The translations under genes and the position numbers were made by a program. From Montifringilla adamsi (taxonomy: Eukaryota > Chordata > Aves > Passeriformes > Passeridae), in contig JAGGNK010008670.1 of the NCBI GenBank assembly GCA_017590115.1, forward strand, positions 434,001 through 498,000: a DNA stretch of 64,000 nucleotides, given 5' to 3'. A model generated the notes under the pieces. It was not told the origin of the DNA. It saw only the letters and a list, made by a program, of their open reading frames with translations, and did not search any database. Below, one piece after another: positions 1 through 10,938 of this stretch. Numbering within the stretch: position 1 is the stretch's first letter; the number at the start of each line of letters is the position of its first letter.

Positions 1-3000
1 AGAGTTGCTGCCTGGGAGTACTTAGCCGTAAATTCACATGCTCTTGGCCTCTGGTTTGTTTTATCTCCTCGTGCTCAGCAGAAAGCCTTTGGCTTTGCTC
101 TGGTTTTGCTGACAATGTGAGGTCCAGAAAGTGTTACAGTCCTGAGATTAACATCGTGTGTGTTGGGCAAAACTGGCAGCTTCTGTGCCCCCTGGTCGTG
201 GGATGGCACGATGCGTGAGTGACAATAACATTTGATTGCAGCTCAGCCCTGGTGGCAGTGCCACAGCTGTACTGAGGATCTGTGATTCCCACTGGGAGCT
301 GCAATTCCTGCAGCGGGGAGCAGGGAGCTGCTGCATCAGGGCCAAGGTGGGGAGCTGCTGCAGACCCAGCCCTGGGAGGGTCGGTGCTGCTGGCTCAGGC
401 AGCCCTGAGGTGCCAGGGCTCCCTTGTGCCTTTCGGTGTGTGCTGGTGGGGCTGGATGTTTGCACATGCCACCAGTGCCTTGGGCCCTGGTGCTGCTTTC
501 CCAGCAGTGGGAAATGCCTCTGGGGGAGGTGGAAGGAGCCCTGGGAGGGCTGGGGGTCCGGGCTGTGCCAGGCTCCCTCCCAGGCAGGCAGGCTCCAAGG
601 GCTGCTCTGACCCAGGAGCTGCACTCTGCTCCCTCCATCCCTCCCTGGCCGTAGAAGAATAAGAAACATCTGGCAGAGAGGCCACGTAGCTCAAGTCTTT
701 TAAGAGCAGATGCTTGGGAGAGTTGTGTACAACCACGGCGCTCGGGTTTTCTTTGTCACTGACACCTCTGACACCTTCCCCTGCGCTGAGCCTCTGCTGT
801 GCCTGGCGTTCTCCTGGGCATGGTCTCCTGCTGGCTCCTCCCTTCCCCTGGCCATGCTGGTTCAAGGGTAAGCCAAGCTAAGGTGCCACAGGGCTTGCTC
901 TGCTCCTGCTGGGAGTTCTCCCTTGTGACTACGTGTAGAAAATACCTGCTTGGTTGTGTGTGAGCTGGAGTTGATCTCTGGGTCGTGGTAAGCAGGGATG
1001 AGGGGCCAAATTCTGATCCAGTGATGACATGGGTAAACTCCCACTGATTTCCAAAGACTGAATTGGCTGTTGAGGGCTGGGTTTGCAAATCCAAGTGCCT
1101 CTGACAAACACATTTGGCTCCCTTTCTGCCAGCACTCCATTATTTGTTCCCCAGTTCAGATGTTTATGTGAGCGCTTGCTGGCTCGAGAGGCTGGATGTG
1201 TCTGGTTATATTTGAGGGGATAAATGAAACTAAACATCTCCAGCAAATGCCATCAGCACTGCTCAGCTGGAGGAGCCCTGCAGGGCTCTGGTGCCCTTGT
1301 CTCGCAGCTCTGCTGCTCTGGTTCCTCCTGGCTGGGAGGATGCAGCTTTCCTGAGGGGGTTCCCACAGGTTTTTACCCCCCTGGCCTCGTGTCCCAGGTG
1401 AGCCTGAAATGGCAACCAGGTTGTGGTGATGGCACTGACATTTATGGTGGGCAGAAGTGCTCAGAGACAAACCCCTCATGTCATATGGACAAATGATGCT
1501 TTGAAGCATGAGAAGTACTGATATTAGTGGCACGTGTCTGTAATAAGCAGTGCAGAACAAATTTGGGGCAGAACCTTTCCTGCAGTGCAGTACTGAGCCA
1601 GTGTGATTTGTTTATCCTGATTCTCAGATAAGCAACTGTTGTGGTTTAAGCCCCAGCCAAAGCCAGCACAGCAGTGTGTGTGTGTGTGTGACAGGTTTTA
1701 CAATTTTATTCCATGTATTAAAAAGACAATAAAATTTATCTGTGTGGCTATGAGAGGAGCAGTCACCTCAGCAAAATGTGCTTTCAGCAGCAGGAGTGTA
1801 GGAGTGACACATGGTGGGAAAAGGTAAAACCAAGCCTAAACACCTTCCCTAGAGCAGGGTGTGCAGGGAGCTGCCTGGATGTGAGGCTGGTGTGACTGCC
1901 AGAGCAGCCTCTGAAACGGGGCACAGCTGAGGGGGTTTGCACCCAGAGCTTCACCCCCAGATCCTGTGGTCAGCAGCTCTGGTGCTGCAGAGAGGGAGTG
2001 GATAACCTCCATTTATTGCCTGCCTTTCCGTCCTGGCCTGGCTGGACAGGGCATGTGGAGATTTTCTCTGTCCTTCTGGATGTACACACTGTTCTTTGCT
2101 ATTTTTCTATTCACCAGTACTATGAGCTGTAATTTTGTGTTAAAACCAAAACACTGCATGGAAACAGCAGTCAGCAGGGAGTCGAGGAATGCTGGATGTA
2201 ACAACTTTCACAGTTGCTAAGCCATTGCACTGAGCAGTTTGACTCATTGATGCTTCCTCCTCTCTACTTCCTTGGATATCAAATGCTGCCCTGGTTTTTC
2301 TTTGCAGTTTCCTGGGAGTTTTTTAGCTGCAGTTCCTTCCTGTGGTCACTGCCACATATGCAGCGTTCTGGGAGTGCCAGAGGGCATCAGTGCCCTTTGC
2401 ATGGGCATCCCCTGGGGCTCTGTGCACGCTCCACTGCTCTCTCCTTGCAGTTCTGGGTAAAGCCCAGAATATCCCAGGAAGATTTTCCTTCCTGAGCTGC
2501 TGGGACTGGATGGAAGGAGGGAGCTTTTCCACCTGCAACAACAGGTTGTGTTTAAATTGTTCATCCGTGTCACTAGGAGGCTGTGATACGTTTCCAGGTG
2601 TAGTTTTTGAAATAATTTTATTTCAAGACCAAGGCAAGCCAGAGAGCCTGAATAACTGAATGACACGTCTGGCTCACGGGCTGCTTCCCAGAGATAGTGA
2701 TTTCCTTGGCAAGGACAGCTGAGTGGGATCCAGCTCTCATTCTGCCTTCCGAAGCCCTGGCAAGGGAAGGGCTGACCTTGCTGAGGAGTGGGGAGGCTCA
2801 GACCCCCGGGCCTGGCTCTCTTGCTCCGTGGCACAAGCTGAGCCCGTTCCTCCCCTGGGAGCTGGGCTGGCTCCCTGCCTGCTGGGGCTCCCCCAGCAGC
2901 AATCCCTGCCCGGGCCAGCTCCCTCCTGGGCACTGGGCTGCTCTGCCTGGGGAATTCTGCCGCGTTTGCCCGAGCCTGAGCAGCCAGCCTGCTCCTGGGG

Positions 3001-4100
3001 TGCCAGCTGCTGAGCACCTCTGGGCTCTGGGAGCTGAAGCCAGAATTTGTTTCTAGCCAGAAAGAATGCAGCCCATGGAAAAACCATAAAAGTTTCTGGT
3101 TGTGGCAGGATTACAGCTGACAGTGGAAGTTCCTGCTTGGAGCAGGATTACAGCAGGAATGAAATTTCAGAGTTTCCACTCAAATGCAGACATTGATAAT
3201 TTTATATTTGCCTCTTTGTGGCTTGAAATCAACTTCCTCCTGGAGTTGATTTTTCTGTCTTGTAGAAGCTAAATCTTCTGTAATGCATTTTATAATTTTA
3301 AAAATCATTTTATTGTAAAATTGTCCCCCCTCCTGCCATCCTGCTGCCTGGGTGGGCGTGCAGCACCTGCAGCAGTCTGGGGCTAACTGCACCTTATGGC
3401 TCAGTTAAATGCCACAAGGAGGGTGCCAAGGCCACCAGGCTGTCATGGGCTGGGGCAAGAAACCCTGATTGCTGGGGTTGTTTAAAAAGCAGGGGCTGTG
3501 GGTGTTTAATCTGACACCATTCGCATCCTGAGGCTGTTTCTATGAAGTTTTGGTCAACAGTTTTGGCCAGTCCTTGGTAAAATCCCAGCAGAAATCTCGG
3601 TCCTGTTAATATTCTAATTGTTTTCCTCAGCTCTGTTGGTTATTGGCAAAGGCTGTGGACTCTCTTGCAGCTTTTTAATGGTTTTACACATGAGGAAATG
3701 ATAGGATGCACTTTCCAAAGTGCTTTTGTAAGTGATGGGGCCACAAAGGGAGACTTGCCCAGGAGCCTGCAGGCACCTCAGTCAGGTTTGCCTTTGTCCC
3801 TTGGACTGTGCAAAGCCATGAGTCAATTTCCATCCCTGCCTTCACCTTCCCACAGGCAAAACACGGTCTTGGAGCTGATTTAATATTTGGAGAAGTGGTT
3901 TGAGAGCTATTTGCTTAGCTTGCACTATTATTATTAAAGACAGAAATGGGTTTTTAAAGGTTTTAGTGAGTTATAATTGTAGATGGTTTTCACTTCAAAT
4001 CACCCGGTGGGAGCACTGGGACTCTGCAAAATGGGGAAACCTGAGCTGCAGCAGTGAGGAGCCTCGGGGACGTGGATGCTTCGCTCAAATCCACTGCAGT
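1..4100. other. Intergenic DNA left of AADAC, no gene recognised
   Basis: I see no exon set, RNA gene or clear repeat here. The open frames at about 236-660 and 2346-3017 lie in moderately GC-rich sequence, have low-complexity composition (Gly, Ala, Pro, Ser, Trp) and match no family I know. A short (GT)n run lies at about 1676-1692. In human the gene on this side of AADAC is AADACL2, but none of its conserved lipase motifs (HGGG, GDSAGG) appears in this stretch. Confidence 0.5.
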
Positions 4101-4101
4101 T

Positions 4102-4415
4102 GCCACAGAATCACCGAGGCTGGAAAAGAGCTCTAAGATCATCCAGTGCAGCCTTTGAGCAATGCCCCCCTTGTCCCCAGCCCAGAGCACTGAGTGCCAC
4201 GTCCAGTCTTTGCTAGGACACCTCCAGGGATGGACACTCCAAACTGCCCTGGGCAGCCCTGCCGATGTTCAACAGCCCATCCAGTGGAGAAATTCTCTCT
4301 GCTGTCCACCCTGTGCCTCTCAGTGCAGCGTGAGGCCATTTCCCACCTCCTGTACTTGCTGCCTGGGAGAAGAGGCTGACCCCGCCTGGCCACAGCCTCC
4401 CCAGGCAGAAATATC
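4102..4415 (-). mobile_element. CR1-type LINE fragment (3' end)
   Basis: The + strand reads as the reverse complement of a CR1 3' region. It opens with CACAGAATCACCGAGGCTGG at 4107, followed by the typical 'AAAAGAGCTCTAAGATCATCC' stretch. Further on come the 'GGACACCTCCAGGGATGG' segment near 4218 and the 'CTGGGAGAAGAGGCTGACCC' segment near 4363. The element therefore lies on the minus strand with its 3' end at the left. It is 5' truncated, as CR1 copies usually are, and diverged. Confidence 0.85.
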
Positions 4416-4982
4416 AGCTGCAACTTGAGACTCTAGAGCCTTTTGCTGGAGCCTGAGCAGGATCCTGCAGCAGCACCGCAACCCGCTGGGCACTGCAGGT
4501 GCTTCAAAGCTTAATAAAAGCCTCTGTAATGAACCTTCAGTTAATAAATGCTAACAATCAGTTGTTGCAGGTTCACGTCCTTGATGCTTGTTAGAGGTAT
4601 TTGCCATTGCAACACTTCTCAGAATTCTTGTGAGGCCAAGCCCTGTGTGTCCATTCTAGGAACTCCCTGAGAGTGGAGAGCAAACCCTGCCTTGAACACA
4701 GATGTTCCTGGCAGGGAGAGAGTTTGTGGACAGGGCTCTGCTTGCACAGAGGGGTTTCCCCCTCACAGTGCATCTACCGAAGTCATGGATTTTCTGCCTT
4801 GGTTTTAAACAGTTTCTATTTTAACATCACCCTGCTGAGCCCCTGCTTTTGCAGTGGGAATAGGAACAGTTAAAATCCATATTGCTGGCACTGCTGCAGG
4901 GGTGGCCTCAGGGGACGGGTACCTGGTAGCACAACGGTTTTAGCCTAACCTTTCTCTCACAAATACACAGGCCAGGTATCTG

Positions 4983-5101
4983 TGGCACTTTGGCCAAACC
5001 TCTTGCTTAAAGAAACATCCCTGGGCTCTTTTGTGTTGGTGCTTCCAGCAGCTGGTGAGAATTACTCCTGGTTGTTTCCTTTCCCTCTCCAATTCACAAA
5101 A
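4983..5101 (+). repeat. 119-bp direct repeat, copy 1
   Basis: This segment begins TGGCACTTTGGCCAAACC and ends AATTCACAAAA. It recurs base for base 618 bp downstream at 5601-5719. The identity stops abruptly at both ends. It is not a family I recognise, and it may be a local segmental duplication or an assembly effect. Confidence 0.9.
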
Positions 5102-5600
5102 GGAACAAATTAAGAAAGTCAAGATTTTTCTGCTTACAAAATGAAAGAAAAAGCTTCGTAGAAATGAGGTCTGGGCAGCAGTTGGGTCTTTGTTTTGTGC
5201 AGCAGGACCTGCTTATGCAAGGGAGAGCCTTTGGCAGGGCCCTGCAGGGAGGTGGGCCTGGGGCAGCTTTGGGAGAAACGGGATAAAAGAGATCGTGGAG
5301 GGGAAAAACATGAAATGCACCCGAGGGGCACACTGTGTCCCAGGAGCCACACTTTCCCTAGGACACTGAACTCGTTCAGCACAAGCCATGTGGTTATCTC
5401 CTAGCCAGTGGAAGTCCCAGGACTGCTGCATGTTTGGTTTATTAAATGTTAGATCCAGTGTAAATGGGTACTTTCTGCTAGCCCTGTCTCTGTGGCTTTA
5501 TCTGCTCAGCAGCAATGTCAGAGTCTGCCCAGCCCCTGGGAATCCCCATCCTTGCTGCACACTCCTCTCTCCAAAATCAGGAAAAAAGGAATGATACAAA

Positions 5601-5719
5601 TGGCACTTTGGCCAAACCTCTTGCTTAAAGAAACATCCCTGGGCTCTTTTGTGTTGGTGCTTCCAGCAGCTGGTGAGAATTACTCCTGGTTGTTTCCTTT
5701 CCCTCTCCAATTCACAAAA
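5601..5719 (+). repeat. 119-bp direct repeat, copy 2
   Basis: Second copy of the segment at 4983-5101, in the same orientation. I see no difference between the copies on reading. The 499 bp between them is unrelated single-copy sequence. Confidence 0.9.
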
Positions 5720-7320
5720 TATCTCATTTGGTGAGATAAACAGCAAAAGGAACCAAATCCTGGGCTTCATCATGCTTTTTTCTCATTTGCTGTTGCAATT
5801 CCATTTCAGAGCTCTGTTGCTTTAGCAGCAGCTTAATCCCCCAGTGCCACGGCAGCCCAACTGCAGGAGCTGGGACCCTCTGGGCTGGACAATGTCCCTC
5901 TGCTCCTCATCCTTGGCATGCCTGGTGGCTCTGCAGCTCCAAAGTGTTACTAATTTCAGAATTCAGCCTTCAACATGTGCTCTGCTTGTGCACATATGTG
6001 CATTCACAAAGCCAGAGACATGTCTGAGTAAACAAATCCAACCCTGCTCTTGCTGCAAACATTCCCAAATGGTCTCTTTCCTGTTCGTGGTCTTTCAGGT
6101 GGTCATTCCCCTTCCCAAGTGACTGCCTTGGGCTTCAATTTTATCAACTATTTTTTTAAAATTTACTTCTTTAACTGTGCATAAGATTCTTGCTGATTGT
6201 CCCTCAGGTTCCTTCTTTGTCTTATCTGTTCCCCCAGGATGGCAAATCTAACTCCAGCAAGCTGCTGCTGGATCCAGAATTCAGGAATTGTGCTTATTTT
6301 TGTAAAAATGGGAAACTGCATGAGAGCCAGATCTGGATGGACATTGAGCAGCTGGCAGTGGGAGGTGTGAGCTAGACGAAATCCTTGTTATAAGTTTGAT
6401 TTCCTTAAACTACTTTGAACCACACACTTTAATGTGGAAGGGAAGACCAGCAGAGGTGGTGGGGAGTGTGTGTAGGTCTGCTCTGCGTGTGCTCACTGCG
6501 GGGCTGCTGTCCTGCCTGCAGAGCAGTGCTGTGCTGGCTCAGAGCGACGTGCAGCTCGGAGCCTGCTGCTTCCCCGGCAACAGAAAGAGGGAAAAGCAAA
6601 AGTGTTGCTGCCTTCCTGCCAAACAGTAAAAAGTTGCATGTTTAAAAGCAAGATTTCAGTTTGAAAGCATCAAAGCAGAACACTGACTTATCTGAAAACC
6701 TTTGTTATCTTATCCTGATAATAATGTTCTTTTTGGACAGAGTTGGAAGATGTTTTATTGGCTACTTTGATACCTTCATGAACACAGTGTGTTTCTGGAG
6801 CTGCTGCTTTGTCTTGTGTTCAGAAATACTGCATGTGCTGTATTTCTGCTTCAGAGAATTGCTTTTTTTAATTCAGGGTATGAACGAATTGTCAAATAAG
6901 ACATTTGTTTCCATTTATACAACTTGCAATTTGGTAATAAGCAACAGATGAAAAAGCAGTACCCAAATTCTCTTGTATAAAATTTCTTGTGAGTGCCATC
7001 CCTTCATTTCACAGAAACAGGCCAGTTTTCAGTCCTACGAGTAGCACTAAAAAGTACAGATACCAATAAAGAAGAAAGCAAACAGAAATAACTGGAGCCT
7101 AATGAAGTGGTATGAAATCTAGCACGGGCTTCTGACTATCAGCCCAAAAGCTGTTCCTGGCCTCAGGGGGTGTTCTCAGCCCGTGCTGCTCTGACTGTGC
7201 CGAGCAGTCAGTGGGTGTCCACCCGAGGCATCAAAGGGCTCAGTAAGTCATTTTTCATTTTAACTACAAAGTTGTAGTAAAAATCTAATTGTCTGAAGGC
7301 AAATGAGGCAGCATGGGGTG
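5720..7320. other. Intergenic DNA, no gene recognised
   Basis: This is mixed sequence, becoming AT-rich from about 6640 to 7110. A short open frame at 6190-6375 follows a pyrimidine-rich stretch ending CCCCCAG. It has no downstream donor that I trust and no recognisable domain, so I do not call an exon. Confidence 0.5.
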
Positions 7321-7329
7321 GCTCCAGCG

Positions 7330-8070
7330 CTGTGCTGTGTACCTCTCCCGTCCTGGAGCCCCCAGGTTCCTGTGCTGCGCTGGGGGACAGCCGGGGCCGG
7401 CGCCGCTGCTCCTCGGGGTTTGCGGTCCCGGGGTGGGAGGGAGACCGTCCGCAGGGCTGCACTGCCTCCCGGCGGCTGCCGCCCTCCGACTCCTCCTCCC
7501 GACGGGAGCCCATCATCGCTGTGCTGGGAGCTGCGGCGCTGACACCTGCCGCGTTTGTGCTTCCCCTCCACCGCGGCCGTGCGGCACCCCTGTGCGGGCA
7601 CCGGCAGTGCGAGTATTCCTCCCGACGGGAGCCCATCATCGCTGTGCTGGGAGCTGCGGCGCTGACACCTGCCGCGTTTCTGCCTCCCCTCCACCCCGGC
7701 CGTGCTGGCACCCCTGTGCGGGCGCTGGCAGTGCGGGCATCCTTGTGCGGGCACCGGCCCTGTTGGCACTCCTGTGCGGGCACCGGCAGTGCGGGCATCC
7801 CTGCGCGGGCACCCCTGTGCGGGCGCTGGCACACCTGTGCCCCTCGTGCTGAAGCTCCAGCCGCTGTCCCGGGGCTGTGCTGTCTTTCCCCACCTCTTGC
7901 AGCCCCCCTGTCCCGTCTGTCCCCCCAGCCCTGCGGGGGCACTGCCCAGCGGGGCTGGCTGTCCCCAGCCCGGCAGCTGTGTCCCCGGCAGGAGTGGGGC
8001 TGTGCCTGCCCCACTGCCCACGGGGGTGCCAGGGGCCCTGCCAGCCCTCGGTGCCGTTCTGGCAGCTCCA
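7330..8070. repeat. GC-rich, CpG-containing tandem repeat tract
   Basis: Two near-identical units of 123 bp start with the CGACGGGAGCCCATCATCG core, at about 7500 and 7623. They are followed from about 7690 to 7850 by shorter repeats of about 30 bp built on CACCCCTGTGCGGGC and GGCAGTGCGGGCATCC. Composition keeps long frames open on both strands (for example 7208-8071 minus and 7332-8129 plus), but these frames read through the repeats in several phases and show no domain. I take them as compositional artefacts. Confidence 0.8.
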
Positions 8071-8375
8071 CACCGCAGAGGAGACGCGACCATTCTCAGG
8101 GTGGATGTACAAAGTCACACGGTGTCTGAGGCAGCCCGGGGTGCCACCGCTGCCAGGAGCAGCCCTGGGCTCAGCCAGGGCCGCGGCAGGGACGTGCCCA
8201 GCACACGAGGCAGTGCAGGACACCTCAGGGCAGGCTTGGGTTGCACATTGGGAAATGATGTCCACAGGCTGCACGGGGCTGTGGGGGAGTCCCCAGCCCT
8301 GGAGAAGCCGTGTGGATGTGGCACTTGGGGACATGGGCTACTGGTGGCCTGGGCAGTGCTGAGGGCATGGCTGGG

Positions 8376-8422
8376 CCATGGTCTTGGAGGGTTTTCCAGC
8401 CTGAATGGTTCTGTGGCTGACA
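8376..8422 (+). mobile_element. Short CR1-like 3' tail fragment
   Basis: The sequence GGAGGGTTTTCCAGCCTGAATGG followed by TTCTGTGG resembles the conserved CR1 3' end (GGTCCCTTCCAACC-like stretch, then ATTCTGTG). It is in + orientation. The match is short, so confidence is moderate. Confidence 0.5.
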
Positions 8423-8944
8423 GACAAAGCACGGGCTGGCAGTGCTGCGAGAGCGCAGCCAGTGGAGATGCGGGGGGTGAAGAGAGACTGCTGTCACAAA
8501 CTGAGGTGAGGCTGTAAGCCTGGATTGCTGATACAAACAAGGTGTAAGGTTATAAACTCACCTATTTCTCCTTTCCAAACCACAGTTTGAAAACTCAGTC
8601 TGATGTTGCAACACCTATTTTTCACTGGGCTGACTTATTGAGGGGGCAGGTCAGTGCCTGACTGAGCCCGTGCCACTCTCTGAGCAATATCCAGGCTCTG
8701 ATTCTCCGTGTCGTGGAGCACAGGCATGCAGGGAATGCTGGCTCTGAGCAGGGTGACATGCTGGCTGCTGCTCTTCCCATTGCAGCTTTAACCCTGGCTG
8801 CTTAACTTTGCATTCATTTTTTTTCTGAAACGTCAGTAGCCTGGACTACATGGAAATGCAGCGGGTGGGAAGCAGGGCGTGCTGCATGGCTCTTGCTACC
8901 CTGTGTGCAGGAAAAGCAGCAACATGACATTTTATACTTATATA

Positions 8945-9060
8945 ACTACAGAATGGTTTGGGTTGGGGGGTGGCTTAAAATCATCTCGTTCCACCCACAT
9001 GCCATGGGCAGGGACACCCTCCACTAGACCAGCAGCTCCAAACTCTGTCCAACCTCACTG
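8945..9060 (-). mobile_element. CR1-type LINE fragment
   Basis: ACAGAATGGTTTGGGTTGG at about 8949 is followed by 'AAAATCATCTCGTTCCACCC', 'GGGCAGGGACACCCTCCACTAGACCAG' split by substitutions, and 'CTCCAAACTCTGTCCAACCT'. This order is the reverse complement of the terminal part of an avian CR1. The very similar fragment at 12709-12825 supports the call. Confidence 0.8.
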
Positions 9061-9069
9061 AATGAAATA

Positions 9070-10440
9070 AATAAGGAGGAAAAAGACTAAACCTAATGTT
9101 TGTTTGCTTTAGAAAGCTGTGAGTGGTGGGGAGCAGGTGATGCACCGCAGAGCAGCAGTGGTGGGTGCTGGTGTGGGCTCTGGGGAGCGTTGGCAGTGCA
9201 GAGCCTGGTGTTGGGGTGAGGCATGAAGGGTAATCACTGCGTGGGATGGAGCTGGGTTTTAACATCCACGTGTTTCATTTGGCACCTCGTCCCCTGTCTG
9301 AGAGAGATCTTGCGCTGTCCCAGCTGGTCCCTTTGACTGAAAGGGCTCTAAAAAAATTGGCAGATGGGCATTTCCATCTTGCAGCTGATGCTGTGCTGCT
9401 CTTTGGGTAAATCAGTTTATGACTTCCTTTATCTGGGGGGGCTGTGGGTTCAGGGAGGTTGCTGGGGTGGTTCACTGGAGGGCAGGGGAGTGGCTCTGGC
9501 AGGAGAGGAGATGTTGGTCTTTCAAGGCTAAGCACTGTGAGCTCCTGCCCTAAGCCAAGGGCGGCCTCAGGGCAGGAGCAGAGCCCCGGCTGTCTCTGCA
9601 CAGCCCTCTTCTATCTGGAGACCGGCACAGAAGGAGAGTGGGAAATCTTCCTTAAGTGCAACAAATTAAAACACTCATTTTGTGGTGGTTCCAATCTGGC
9701 CTCATCTTCCTCTGTGCTGTTTGCCCGTGCCAGAGCTGTCCTGGGAGCTCCCGTTGCTCCTGGGGAGGGACAGGGCAGGAAAGGGCTTTGTTCTGCATTC
9801 CCCATCTTTCAGCTGTGCCTTATCTTCCCATGCCACCTGAAATCTGGCTTCTTTACCTATGTCTTACCTCTCAGCCCCTGACAAAAGACCTGAGCTGTGC
9901 AAAAGAGGAGAGGGGTTTGCTGCTCTGTGCCCAGCCCTGAATGTACGCGTGTCACTGATGGGACAGTGCCACCCTCACCTGTGCCACAGTGGGCTCAGCT
10001 GTCCCCTGCCCAGCAGCTGGCACTCCAGAGCAAGCAGAGTGGCCATGGAGCTGTGTTCTCTCTTGGTTTTGTTGGAGTGGGGTCAAGAATATTTGGCTTC
10101 CAGTGGCTGTTGTGCTGAAGGACTGAGGAGAGAGAGCACGGATGGATTTTTTGAAATACTTGAATAGTTTGGAGGTGCTCAGAACTTAAATGTCTGAAAG
10201 TTTGACTAAGGGCCAGTCTTCATCTGTGTTTGTGCAGGTGGCACATGGTTCAGCTTTCAGCCCTCTGTGACGTTTCCTGCTCTGCTCCTCCAAAGGGTGC
10301 TCCGCCCCACGGGCTGCTCAGAGCGCGGCGCTGCGCTGGTTTCTGTCGGTAGAACTTTAGCCAAAGAAATCACCTAAACTTTAAACTGAAAAGATAAACC
10401 CGCCGTGTCCCAGGCTCTGCTCGAGTTTCTGCCTTCCAGA
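9070..10440. other. Intergenic DNA just upstream of AADAC, no gene recognised
   Basis: This is single-copy-looking sequence with no recognisable exon or repeat. It should contain part of the AADAC promoter-proximal control region. I could not identify specific factor sites with confidence. Confidence 0.4.
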
Positions 10441-10539
10441 GCGGCAGCTCAGTGCCCCGACATCCCCGACACGGCTGTCTGCCCCTGGCTGTCACCGAGC
10501 GGCACCCGCCGCCTCCCGCTGCCCTTCCCGGGGCCGCAG

Positions 10540-10720
10540 GGCCGGGCAGGGCCGGGCAGGGGGCTCGGTGCGGGATTAGGTGCGGGATTCAGTGCGGGCC
10601 GGGCAGCGGGGCTCGGTGCGGGATTCAGTGCGGGATTCAGTGCGGGCCGGGCAGGGGGCTCGGTGAGGGGCTCGGTGCGGGCCGGGCAGCGGGGCTCGGT
10701 GCGGGTTTGTTGCGGGGCTG
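10540..10720 (+). repeat. G-rich tandem repeats upstream of AADAC
   Basis: Interleaved short units of the type GTGCGGGATTCA, GTGCGGGCCGGGCAG and GGGGCTCG repeat irregularly from about 10540 to 10720. The tract is strongly G-rich on the + strand and CpG-rich. It ends about 220 bp upstream of the AADAC start codon, so it may overlap or flank the promoter. Confidence 0.8.
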
Positions 10721-10938
10721 GCCGGCTCGGCTGCTCCCGGCGGCTGCACGGGGAAACTGCTGGGTAAGCGTGTTGTTTTGGAAGCTGCACGGTGGAGTAA
10801 CCTCTGCCCCGGGTGATACCACAAGAAATCACCTCCTGGCCGCGACCCAAGCAAAACACGGGATTAACTTTGCCCTGCGCTGGCTTGCTGGGGGGCGGTG
10901 AGAGCTGCTCCAGCAGCGCCAGAGCGGAGCCGGCAAGG

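Noticed and set aside
1637..1740. Possible fragment of an avian endogenous retroviral LTR, from TGTTGTGGTTTAAGCCCCAG
   Set aside because: The opening resembles the start of a common bird LTR family, but the similarity runs for only about 25 bp, and no second LTR, primer site or internal region was seen.
7208..8334. Minus-strand frames of 230-287 residues
   Set aside because: Composition-driven frames over the 123-bp and 30-bp repeats, with no motif, no splice context and competing + strand frames of equal length.
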